Origin: Linnemannia schmuckeri
Taxonomy: Eukaryota > Mortierellomycota > Mortierellomycetes > Mortierellales > Mortierellaceae
Reading direction: 5' to 3'
Assembly (NCBI GenBank): GCA_029449235.1
Contig: JANATG010000009.1
Span: 434,001 to 498,000, forward strand
Length of the DNA: 64,000 nucleotides
The notes beneath the pieces are model-generated. The model was not told the origin of the DNA. It worked only from the letters and a program-made list of their open reading frames with translations, and did not search any database. Each line of letters opens with the position of its first letter. Positions within the stretch are counted from its first letter, which is position 1. The translations under genes were made by a program, and so were the position numbers. This document shows positions 52,881 to 64,000 of the stretch, one piece after another.

Positions 52881-55800
52881 ATGACAGCACCGTCTCAGGC
52901 ACCAGGCGCTACTGCCCATGCCCTCGAGACCTCTGTGCAAGTCGGTATGTTTATTTGTCTGTCCTTCTTGTGTTTAGTATTCATTATCAAGACACACACA
53001 AATACCCATCATCTTTCTCGCCGTTCAATCACCTTTATCACTTATAAAAATATCAGAAACATGCCCACTCAACACCCAATCCCTTCCCTTCCAACCGCCG
53101 GACAGGCACCATCAGTTCCTCTCCATCTATCCCTCCTCTTTCCCTTCATTCTCTCCTCTTATCACTTACTGTCAATCCATTTGTCGCCAAGTCGTACCAC
53201 ATCAGCAGCTGTAGTCACTTGTCGACTTCCTTGCGCGCCTCTCTCTCTCTCCACTTGCGATTCCATCGTCATCCATCCTCTTCTCGTCATTATATCATCC
53301 GTCTCCTCTTACTTCTTTCTCTCATCCTTCTCTCGGATATTCGCTCTCGTCGTAATGGTCGACGAGCTAGTTTGACATATGTCCGTAGAAGAAGCTGTCC
53401 GGTGGTGCAAAAACGAGAGTGCGTGTTGTGGTCAGTCGGTTTACAGGAGCATATCATATTGATCAAAGAGAAAAAAGAAGAAAACAGCAAAAAAATAAGA
53501 GAGCACTTCAATATTGCATAGGCATTTAAAAAATCCATTATCCCAATCCATCTCTTCTCATAAACATAACAAACCCAAAGGTCGACCCAGCGAAAAAAAA
53601 AAAACCAGGTCCATTTGCTCTCAGCAATGCTCTCACCTTTTTTTTTTTTGTTTTCCACTTCCTCTTACTCAATTCAAGAGTCAAGTGTGTGTCTCTCTTG
53701 GTTGTTATTGTTTCCGTTCGTATTGCCTAATACAGGTGCACGTCCGTCCCAATGCTGCTCCCATGCCGCGCATCTACATCTCACTCTACTCCACTCCACT
53801 TTCCCTTCTACTCCGCAACCGCACCGCCCGACCCTGCTTTCGCCCTGCCCCTTCCCTTTCCCCTTTCCCCTTTCCCCCTTCCCCCTTCACATCATCTAAA
53901 CTAATCCTCTGTTTCATTATACGATACAGCCCTTCGTATTAGACCACTCGTCACAGATGTTAGGTCACTGAACAGAGGGCGGCTACGACCCGAGACTGAG
54001 GTTTTGTCGTTAATTGAGCGATCGGCTACACCTTCCTCCGTCTCGGGATCGTCAACACCTATGGAAGCACCTCAACAGGTCGTTGTCGTACCGCTTCAGC
54101 GACACTTCACGTTCGACCATATTTTCGGTACCGATGCTGCCCAAGAAGAAATCTATCAAGGATGTGTGAAGCGTATGGTGGACAAGTTCATGGAAGGTAA
54201 GCCTAACCATAGTCCTTTTTTATTCTCCCCCTCTTCCCACTTGTCCCGTGCGGTACATCACAATTACGTTATTTTATTTTGTCGACTGCCCTATCTATTC
54301 CATTTGACCTATGTTATGCTAGTTGAAAAGGAGCAAACCACATCCCAAAAACAAACAGAGCTACGCGTTGTCCTCTCGAACCACCGCATAATTCACGCCT
54401 TCGTTGACTTCACCCACACCTTCTTCCCCACTTATCGCTGTACCTCTTTGTTGACACTCCTTTCATTCCTACGAAACTTACCGACCCCTAATAGGTTACA
54501 ATGTTACGATCATGGCGTATGGACAGACATCCTCAGGAAAGACATATACCATGGGCACGGGAGCACCTTCAGCTGAAGATCGAGGAAGCACATCAGAAGG
54601 TAAAAGCAGCATGCATGCATTAGCTGTGCAAATGAAGGGGGTAGAGGAGAAAAAAGAAGAAATAAGTTTCCCGGAGGATCCAAGTGTGCTAAACTCCCGT
54701 CGTTATTTTCTCCCTCTGCCTCTCCCTTCCCTTTTCTTTCTTCCCATCTCGTCTCATCTGTCGCATTTCATCACCACCTACTCCCTACATTTCCGTAACC
54801 CAACAAACGAACAATCGACATGTGCTATTCAATTTAAAATCGACCAGGTATTATTCCAAGAGCCATGAGTCAGCTCTTCCATGAGGCAAGACGGCCACCG
54901 CCCGTCTATCCTGGATACAGAGTGCCTGCATTAAAAACGACCTTCCGTGTGTCCTTTGTCGAGATATACAATGAAGACTTGATCGACTTGTTGGTCAAGG
55001 GCGATTTCAGACCTCCCGTATCTATCCGCGAGGACGCCAAAGGAAACATCTATTGGACTGGTGTTCAGGAGATTGTTGTCTCTTCCGTAGAGGAAGTCAT
55101 CCAGTAAGCGATCGATCGTCTTAACTGCAATAAGCAATGTAAACTGAATGATTTCTGAAGGCACTACTGTTCCTAACGTCGTATTGTCGCTTCTTCAATT
55201 TGCCCAACAGCTTGCTGTGGTTTGGATCTCAAAACCGTCAGACTCATTCGACAGAGATGAACGAAAAGTCTTCTAGATCTCATGCCATCTTCAGTATTAC
55301 ACTCCGTCAGGAAAAATTTATCCCAACACATCCACCACCACCTCAGCCCGCATCATCCGACAGCCAAAACAACTCTCCCACCTTTAGACGCGCTCATGCC
55401 AAAACCCCCAGTATAAGCAACACCCCTCCGCCAACAAGCAGCAATGGCGGCGGCAGTGCAAGTAATCTTCTTAATGGGCGTCCAGGAACACCTACAACGG
55501 GAGGATCCAGTATACCAGCACCGTTCACTAGCGGAATTGTTGCTCCAGGATCAAAACTGAAACGACAGAGCGCCATCCCAGAATCCATTTCTTCTATGTC
55601 ATTGGCGTCCCAGGTAGCCAATGATGATCCAGAAGTAGAGGGCGAGTGGGTAACCTTGAACAGCAAGTTCCATTTTGTGGATCTGGCTGGTTCTGAGCGT
55701 TTGAAGCGGACATCGGCTATCGGCGACCGTGCCAAGGAGGGTATCAGCATCAATGCAGGACTGCACGCGCTTGGAAACGTTATTTCTGCACTTGGAGATC

Positions 55801-58800
55801 CCAGCAAAAAGGCCAGCCACGTCCCCTATAGAGATTCCAAGTTGACTCGCCTCTTGCAGGATTCCTTGGGAGGCAATGCCCTTGCACTGATGATTGCTTG
55901 TGTCAGTCCCAGTGAAGTCAACCTTGGCGAAACTCTTGTAAGTTTGCGAATAATTTGTTGATTTGTTTTGTATCCCGCTTTTTGTACACACACGGAAGGA
56001 AGGTTTATTGCATGATTTGATTAATTAACTTTGGGACCATGGGGGGAATGTACAAAAATAGAATACGCTAAAGTACGCGAATCGTGCAAGGAACATCAAG
56101 AATTCTTCTTCGCTCAACCAGGAGATCAACATGGACAATCCTGAATACCTCCGGTCGATCATCCAAAAGCTCAAGATGGAAATCAAGGTTCTCAAGGCAG
56201 CCTCGCTCAACTCGGCAACATCAACCCCTCGACCTGGAATCACTACCGATGCAGCAGGAACACCAACTGCCGAACAGCCAAAGCTACCTCTCGCCAATCG
56301 AGTTTCAACCTCATCGTCCGTCTCTACCCCCGCCCCTGGATCGCTCTCCAGTGTCGATGATATCCATAACGAGGACCGCGCCTTGTCACCATCCCCTTCT
56401 CGGCGCCTTTCACATTATCAGAGTCGGGACTCGATATCAACGGATATCAGCCATGGCTATTTGGATGCTGTTCAGGAGGAGGATGATGGATTTTCTGACG
56501 CCTCATCATCAGCCAGGACGACGATCGTGGGCATGCCAACGCCCAAAGCCCCAGGCGACCCAACCACAGCAGCAGCAGCAAGGCACAATCTTCCGCCTCT
56601 CACCATCCCACCCTCACTCGACTCTAAATCTTTCGAGGCCTTTGTCGAGCCTGTGATTGAAGAGTACGAGAAGGTGATTTCGGGACTCGAGACGCATTTG
56701 GCAATGACCCAGGCTGCCTTGAACCACTCGGAGCTGATCTTGGAAGAACAGCAGGGGCGTTTGGATGTGATCGAGGACGAGAACAGGACACTGTTGCAGA
56801 AGCAGACGAGTCTTATCCGAGAGGCTTCTACTCCATCACCACAACAACAGCAACTTCAACTGGAGCTGGAACAAGCTCTGAAGAAGGTCCAGGCACAATT
56901 GGATGATGCCGAGGCTCGACGTGCAGAGAGCGAACGGGCTATCCAGGAGCTGGAGTCCAAGTTGGCGGCCGAACAGGCCAGGGCTCAGGAACAGATCCAG
57001 CAACTGCAGCAAGAGAAAGAGCAGCAACGCGCTCAATCAACTACTCCCACACCCTTGCTTCCAGGACTCTCCCCAGCTGCCCAGGAGAAGGAGAGAGAGC
57101 TCAAGGCCCAGGCAGACAAGATTCGTCAACTGGAGGACCAGGTCCGTATCCTGGAAGACCAGGTCGAGGCGGAAGCGGATGCCTTGAGAGCCGCCAAGAC
57201 TGCCAGAGAGGTATCTGTAGTCGACGGACAGGATGGGGACGAGACCGAGGAGACCAAGCGTGAGGAGGAACTCATCGAGAAGCTTCAGTCTAAAGCCTCG
57301 ATGGAACTGGAACTTGAGATGGAAAAGGCTCGCCACGAGTCACTTGAAGCCGAGGTCAAGGCCGCTCGGAAGGCATCCCAGCAGAGCACCAACGGTAGCC
57401 TTTCTGACCATGAGGTGTCATCATCTCAATCTGTTGTGGTCGGTGAGGGGGAAGATGTGGTTCGTCAGCTCGATGTGGCCACTCACCTTTCGACCACTGA
57501 CCTTTCCAGCGCTCCTGCTATTGCTGTCGCTGCTTCTGCTGGTGATGAACAGATAAAGAGGGATCTCGAGGAACAACTCGCTGCAGCTCGCGAGTCGGAG
57601 CGTCAGCTCAAGGAGGAGACTGTCGCCCTGACCGAGAAGCTTGAGAAGCTCCAAAAGGACCACGCCGCCGCTTTGGAAATGGAGGAGATGCTCCACTTGG
57701 CCGTCTCAGATCTTGAGGGACGACTGCAGACCTCCAAGGAGACCGAGACCAAGCAACAGCAGGAGCTTGAGCAGCACTTGGCACGTATTCAGGATCTCGA
57801 GACACGTTCCACAAAGGCCGAACAGGAAGCGCTCCAGGTTGTCGAGGAGCTCAAGACCAAGCTGGCAGAGGCTAAAGTGGCCTCAGACGAGCGACTGGCG
57901 GATGAGCTGCTCGAGTTATTGGAGAAGATGGAGCAGGAGCGTTCCAAGGTCGAGGCGCTTCAGACCCAAGTCGAAAATCAGCTCGTTGAGCTTGCGGCGG
58001 AAAAGTCACGGGTGGCCGAGATTGAGGCTGACCGGGCGGCGATCCAGGCTCAGTGGGAGACGGACAAGGAGCGGATCAGTGTTCTGGAGAAGAACATTGA
58101 GGAGCATTCGAGCCATGTCCTCGAGAAGACTGCGCTGATTGCTACTCTGGAGGCGCGCCTAGTCACTCTAGAGGGATCTTTGTCGGAGAAGGAGTTGCTG
58201 CACCAGGAGCTAAGCCAGAAAGTAGCCGACCACGATTTGGTTATGGGATCTAAGAGCACCACCATCCAAGAGCTGGAAGATCAAATTTTGAGTCTCAAGT
58301 CTGAGCTGGAGGTTTCTGACAAGACGACCAAGGACCAAGTTGCAGCTGTGCAGAGCGAACTCAACGTTGCACAGGCTCAATTGGTCGACAGCCAGACTCG
58401 TGTTCAGGAGCAGGAGCAGGAGCTTTTGGCATTGCGGGAAAAGACAGCGACTCTGGAATCTGCAGCAGCCACTGCTGCCGAGACTCTTGCATCCCAGGGA
58501 GCCGAGCATGCTGAAGCTGTCAAAGCCCTCGAGTCCAAGGTCAAGCTGGCAGAAGCTGATCGGGATGAAGCTGAGACACGTTTGGAGGAGGTTGAGAGGC
58601 GCCACAATGTTGTCGATGAGCAGATCAAGACTCTTCAAAATGATGTTGACCTCCACTTGGCAACGATTGAGATTCTGCATGGCAAGCTAGCCCAGGCCAA
58701 CAGCGGCTCTCCACCTTCCTCTCGCCCCGTCTCCTTGTCGTCATCGTCCACGGCTCTTGCTGCCGGTGAGGATCCTGCGCCGATTATCCAGAAACTGGAG

Positions 58801-60618
58801 AAGGAAAAGGCGCGGTACCGTGCTCTGGTCCGCGAGAACGAGAAGGAGATTGAGCGTCTGAGTGAAGATCTCGAGTCACTCGCGTCCGAGTTTTCAAACG
58901 CCGCCACTGCCTTTGAGGATGCAGAGGAGGAGATGAAGGCACGGATCACGGAACTGGAGGCCATTGTTGAAGGCCGGAAACCCGCCGCGGGCCTTGGCGC
59001 CAGTCTGAACAACAACCTGTCGACAACCTCTCTTGCGTCGTCAATCGCCTCGTCATTCTCTGCCCGTCACCGCGAAGGAGCAACAACCAACTCTGCATTA
59101 CACCCAACTTCGGCCGCCGCTAAGGCGCAGGTTGCAGCTCTCAAGGCCGAACGTGACCAGGCCCTGCAGTCGTCTGAGGAACTGTCATTAATCGTCGCAG
59201 ACCTGAACGAGAAGAACCACCATCTCCAGGAACGACTCCTCAACCTCGAGCGGGATCAAGAATCTGATAAACTGAACCATGTCCTCGAACGGCAAGCCCA
59301 GCAGGAAGAGATCCGGATGCTTCGGGAACGTGCCGAGCGGCTGGACCGCAACGCAACCCCCAGCCCTGTCGGCAGCCACCACCACGACGACGACCTGCGG
59401 AGTAGCAGCGGTGTTCTTCACGACCGGATCTTGCGCCATAAGACGTCGACCTCTTCGGATGCTTTCGGAGGTGCTGGTCTGCGTGGGGAGGATTCTTTGG
59501 CGACGCCTCGACAAAGTTGGAGCACTGTTGCTAGTCAACAACAACAGCAGCAAGGCCCACCTGGTTCGCAGCTCCGTGCTGGACGCCACGAGTCGACCTT
59601 GATCCAGCAGGCCAAACATATCAAGTTGCTTGAGGAGCGGATTGCAGAGCTGCAGGGCAGCGGTGGATCCCCCTCGCTTCTTGCTGACAGCCGTCGCGGT
59701 TCTCTGTCCTCCCCTGCGATCGCACAAACAGCCGGTGTCGGTTTGGGCATTCAGCACAAGAGTTCCGACGCTGACATGACTCGGTCTGTCTCATCTCCTA
59801 TGTTGAAGCGTGCCAGTACCGAAAAGATGTCGCCCGCTCTCCGTGCGCTCTCGACCATGGGTGGTCCCTCGGCTGCATTGCCACCAACACCACCACCCAC
59901 CGCTCCCCTTCCCCCACCACCTACTGGAGGAAAGTCCACGCCCGCACATCTAACCGGAAGTGCACCCTCTTCGCCTCGTATTGGTGGTGTCTTTACATTG
60001 GAGACAGCCTCGCCTGGCAACTCGCCATCGATGCGTCCTTCAAGGACGGGATCTGTCGGCCGTGTCAGCAACTCTCTCCGTCGTGAGCGGGACTCGACCT
60101 CGTCCAACTTGTCTGACGCCAACGGACCTACTACGGCCAATAACAACGGAGGGATGAGTCCTACCGGAAGTACTACCAGCACCACCACAAAAGACAATAA
60201 CAGTGCCATTTCTTCAGCAACCGCTCAAGCCCTTCAGGGCGTAGAAGCGAACGAGCTACGTGGCGTCGTCGACACACTCGCCCACCAGGTCCAAGCCCTC
60301 AAGGTCGAACAAACCATGCAGCAGGGCAAGATCCACCGTCTCGAGGCCGCTCTCGCCGACGCAGAAGAGAAGTTGAAGCAAGCCCGCTCCGACGTCTCGA
60401 CCACCGCCGCCGATCGCGACCGTCTTAACCGCGAGTTAACCGATCTCCGGGACGAGTTGATGGCGGCTAAAGTGAAATCTGACAAGGACCGTGCGGGACT
60501 CGAGACGATTCTGGAGAAGGAGAGGAGAGAGAGGGAGAAGGCTGTGGAGACGAGGGCGATTATGGAGGCGAGAATGGAGGAATTGATGGGGCGCAAGAGT
60601 AAATTTGGGTGCTTCTAG
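52881..60618 (+). CDS. Kinesin motor protein, kinesin-4 type, with long coiled coil
   Basis: Microtubule motor. Six exons: 52881-52944, 53930-54196, 54495-54599, 54848-55103, 55211-55937, 56062-60618, in frame, 1,991 residues. The motor (1 to about 495) shows VQVALRIRPL, FDHIFGTDAAQEEIYQ, the P-loop GQTSSGKT (about 120-127), VSFVEIYNEDLIDLL, switch I NEKSSRSHAIFSI (about 247), and switch II DLAGSERLKRT (about 387). Then come GISINAGLHALGNVISALGD and LTRLLQDSLGGNALALMIAC, close to kinesin-4 (KIF4/KIF21), and the neck NTLKYANRARNIKN. About 110 Pro/Ser/Thr/Gly-rich residues are inserted between switch I and switch II. After a Ser/Thr-rich linker a long discontinuous coiled coil covers about 660-1370, followed by a disordered Ser/Pro segment and a last coiled coil ending KSKFGCF. 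Subfamily by motif only; other N-kinesins remain possible. Intron 1 is 985 nt. Confidence 0.9.
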
Positions 60619-63600
60619 GAAGAAACAAGTCGACCGTGATTTTAAAATAGGTCGCTCTTATACCCTGAAATCTTTTTCTCTTTCTCCTTTCTGATGTATT
60701 GCCTTGCCTGTCTTCGCCCTTCTTATTAACCGACAACGAACAACCAATTTAGCTAGCCAACCAACCAACCTTTTTTTTTGCAAACCAATTAATCTGTCTT
60801 TTTGTTTTGATACCAAAAATTAAAAATGTGAAATTAACATTTGTACCTAAAACACGTTTCTTTCTTCTGGCCACTCTTGATATGATAATATACGACTGAA
60901 GCAGTGCGCATGGGGCGAGAGAAAGATAAGTAGTCTAGATGGTCTGCTTACTTTGTGGTTGTGGTTTTGGTTTCAATTTTTTTTTTAAAAAAAAGTGTGA
61001 GTGTTACTTTTGCACTCGGAGCGTTCTTTTTTTTTTTTTTTTTTTTTTGTGCCTGGGAAATCCAACGCCTAAATATGGGGAGCAAAAATGAAAACATACG
61101 TAGTAGCAGTCGTTGCTGTTGAGAAGCCTTCGTTCTTTACCTGTGAAGGGAATGCTAATGAGAAGTGAACGGTAACGCAAATCTAACTTTTTTTTCTTTC
61201 TTTCTTTTTTTTTTTTTTTTGCCAAAAAGATCTGCACCACTAATGAGGACCCAAGCCGAGAACTTTACGACTTTTTTTTATCAGACGGAGCTGAGAGATT
61301 CTTTTATCGACACATGATTTTTTATGCGCCAATTTTTTTTTTGTTCTCATGTCCTTCCTTCACCACCCGCTATGATTATCACAGCATCAACAAGAGTCTA
61401 TTGGATTTAAAAACGCAAGATGATGTGCACTATAGATTTCGTACGGCGCCCATATTCCCCCCTTCCTTTACCAATCCCTCTGCCTCCTTCACTTCAAAAA
61501 ACAAGAATTCGACAGCAAATACAGAACAAAGAATTAAAGACAGCAAATACAGAACAAAGAATTAAAACGCCAGTCCCTTTGAAAAACACGATTCGAAAAA
61601 AAAAGCACAAGGCGTCGACACATCAAATTAGTCATTACCAAGAGCGTTTCTTTCTATCGACGACGATGTTTGGCAACTGAATGTTATTGTAAGGCACTGC
61701 CTTTACCTAGAGCGCATTCGGAAATATCAAATTTGTTCCACAACTTGTATCCCCGAACAAGACGATTACAATTGTTGTGCGTGATTGAGTAATAAAGCGA
61801 AGGAAAAAAAAAAGGGGGGAGGTGATCCACAAAACATCCACCTGCGTCGGGACTGAACTCCACCCTTGGTATTAAAGAAACCAAGAGGACTCGATGCAAC
61901 CTTGCATCTTATATGCTTGAAGAAAATGAAATAAGCTGAACAATCGTACTGTAAATCCTTCAAGTAGAAAAAAAATGCGTAGTATTGAAAGGGACCGTGA
62001 ATGGCCAAATAACATCGTTTGACATGCACGGTGTTTGCAATGTATTCTCTGTGATTTTGTTATTCGTTTGTATGATCGAGAAAAAAAAAAGAAGACGTTC
62101 GTGCGTGAGCAATGCAGATCGTGTTGAACCTAACTCTCATTCCCAAAAGGGGCGATAGTACTAGCAGGGGAAGCAAATATCCTTGTGTTTTCGCCCTTTT
62201 TTTTAAAAAAAAAAAAATGAACAGGAGAGTGATATTGATTGCGAAATCGCACTTTTTTTTTTTGAATGGTCTTAATCTCATTGGCGCAATGCACTATATA
62301 GCAGAACAATAAATCATTATTCAAGTAAAAAACCATACACTATTGAAAGACGCAAATCATGTCAAGGATTTCAAATGAAAGAACCCCAAAAATAATGTAT
62401 ATGATTTGCAATGCCTGAAGTGTTTTTGAAAAAACTTCACTGTAAAGTATCTACCAATGCGACATGCCTATCCAACTATAAGAACATCGAATGCTTGATA
62501 TTGATGACAAGAGAGTCACCGCGACATGATGGTTGCAGAAAACATGGCCAAATGATTCAGGGCTATCTTGATCGGCAGGAGCGATTCGGCTACCCGCAGT
62601 CCATCGCTGCAGACGGGTCGTACCCCTGGAAAAGCCAGCTCAGGGTCCAGCACCGATCCCAAGGCTACGACAAGTAGCACGATCCAACAATCGCCACCTC
62701 CGTCGATAATATATTGACCCAAAACGCAACGTCTCCTGAAACATTTGCATGTACGATCGCGTTTAAAATTCCAAATTATTTATTTTGGTTATATTGTCCG
62801 GACCTATGATTGCAAAAGCAAAAAAAAGGTGTATTACAGAATACCCATATAACGACTTGAAATGGCCTTTCTAAACCATCGATAAACTCAAATATTCGAA
62901 TATACACTCGATCGACCATTAGGAATAAAAAAATCACAAATTTGTTCAGCCAAGCCAACGGTGACCGAGTCGAACCAAAACAAAGGATTGCGTTCTGGAG
63001 GTAGTGTATCTAGGCCTTCTTCAGGAGGCAGCGGCCATGCGATTTGTCTACAAAGACCTATTCCAACCATATCGCCGTACTACAGCTTCTCTTTTACCAA
63101 GCCGAGTAAGCGAAGTATACCACTTTATCCCGAGTAGTGATTGTCGGATCCAAAAATCGAATGTTCATTATAGGTTGAGGTGAAAATTGCACACGAGAAT
63201 GGAATGCGTTGTGTCAAGGTCCAACAGTGATCACAGTTATCGTCGTCAAAAGCATAGAAAAAAATTTCAAAGTCTGCAGTACCGACGGTCTTGAGCCAAA
63301 TCGTTGGCAGCCCAATCTCGACGGCAATAGGATAAGGAAAATGTATGGCACGAGACAGCATACTTGATGCGACACATTAATTACAAAAAGAAAAAAAATC
63401 CATTGCTCGATACCTCATCCAACATTGGCCGCCTACTCGTGTTTAGATAGACCAGAGCACTAGAGATTCTTTTTCTATCCTATCAGACAATTGAAATTTC
63501 CCGAAATCGTCTGTCATCATCTCGTTCAAAAACAACAACAGCGCGACCATTAAGTTGAAATGGTTTCAGGATCCAGTAAAGGTACGAGGACTTTTCAAGT

Positions 63601-64000
63601 TTTTATCATCTTTACATAAGCTTCTTCAATAAATACCCGGACCATGTATCCACCCGATACTAATTTATTCTTGATGAATCAAACGTTATCGTCACTCGCT
63701 ATCAGAATCCTCTACAGTTTGATTTACTTCTACAAAAAAGATTATGGTGCGACTTTTGCGGTCTGGACAGCACTGTTTCTCAAAGGAAAAAAATAATAGA
63801 CGAATTTCTTGTTAATCCACAAGAGGGAGCCGCACAGTGCAATAATTTCATCGCTTAGTATCAAAATGCCAACCTCGCAGTGTATCCAGTACTACCGTTC
63901 AGCTACAAAAAAAAACGCATCCAGAACGTTCCATTCACTGATATTTAATGCCCAATGACCCCAAAAATAAGGTTCCCGATGACTTCGGATACCATCCTCA
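60619..64000. other. Gene-poor AT-rich right end
   Basis: About 3.4 kb. It contains the kinesin 3' UTR (to about 60850), T-runs at 61027-61048 (T22) and 61205-61220, the 28-bp tandem duplication, and many short A/T runs. Frames of 60-88 codons at 62411-62677 (+), 62888-63070 (-) and 63125-63361 (-) have non-repetitive composition (for example RNPLFWFDSVTVGLAEQICD) but match no family I know and are too short to call; they may be pieces of one decayed minus-strand gene. Confidence 0.4.
61511..61566 (+). repeat. Perfect 28-bp tandem duplication
   Basis: GACAGCAAATACAGAACAAA followed by GAATTAAA occurs at 61511-61538 and, immediately adjacent, at 61539-61566 without a mismatch. Probably a recent replication slippage event. 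Confidence 0.9.

Noticed and set aside
61820..61890. tRNA-like look of GTTCAGTCCCGACGC on the minus strand
   Set aside because: No acceptor or anticodon stem could be paired around it and no A box is present.
1..64000. CRISPR arrays, operons, prophage, bacterial defence systems
   Set aside because: The window is eukaryotic: spliced genes, Pol III tRNA and LINE/SINE elements. No regularly spaced direct repeats with unique spacers were seen.

Overview
The window is nuclear DNA from a filamentous fungus, most likely an early-diverging lineage of the Mucoromycota/Mortierella type. The evidence is dense protein genes broken by many short GT-AG introns (mostly about 90-130 nt, donors like GTAAGT), CT-rich promoters on the sense strand, a tRNA gene with internal Pol III boxes, LINE and SINE debris, and a gene content (CCDC25, CSB/Rad26, a metazoan-like RPC7, a kinesin-4) that yeasts lack or carry in diverged form. 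The genus is an inference from memory of protein style. No search was run.

Left arm (1-9538): four plus-strand housekeeping genes in a row. They are the 3' part of a DHRS7-like short-chain dehydrogenase, Golgi tether subunit COG6, RNA polymerase III subunit RPC31/RPC7, and a bacterial/organellar-type alanyl-tRNA synthetase with a mitochondrial presequence. The next 6 kb are gene-poor: a minus-strand glutamine-rich coiled-coil protein, a polypurine tract of about 0.9 kb with an 11-bp repeat, and unassigned spacer.

Repeat island (15.8-22.3 kb): a tRNA-Gly(GCC) gene stands about 100 bp from two 5'-truncated copies of one LINE. The second copy is split by a tRNA-derived SINE flanked by a perfect 13-bp target-site duplication. 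Three decayed, tandemly arranged copies of a gag/capsid-like gene follow, then a T34 tract.

Central and right arm (22.6-60.6 kb): a HAL4/SAT4-type Ser/Thr kinase (minus) is divergent from a CSB/Rad26 repair ATPase (plus). A LEA_2-domain membrane protein (minus) is divergent from CCDC25 (plus). Then come a very large Vps10/sortilin receptor with three luminal VPS10 domains instead of the usual yeast two, a GST-like protein (minus), a sorting nexin of the Snx4/Atg24 type (minus), and a 1,991-residue kinesin-4-type motor (plus). Exon sums are in frame for every gene model given. The last 3.4 kb is AT-rich and holds no gene I can support.

Functionally the window is mostly housekeeping. Three genes act in Golgi/endosome traffic (COG6, Vps10, Snx4), two in transcription and its repair (RPC31, Rad26), and two supply translation (AlaRS, tRNA-Gly). 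I found no metabolic cluster or defence locus. The most unusual items are the triple-VPS10 receptor, the nested LINE/SINE beside the tRNA gene, and the trio of decayed gag-like genes.
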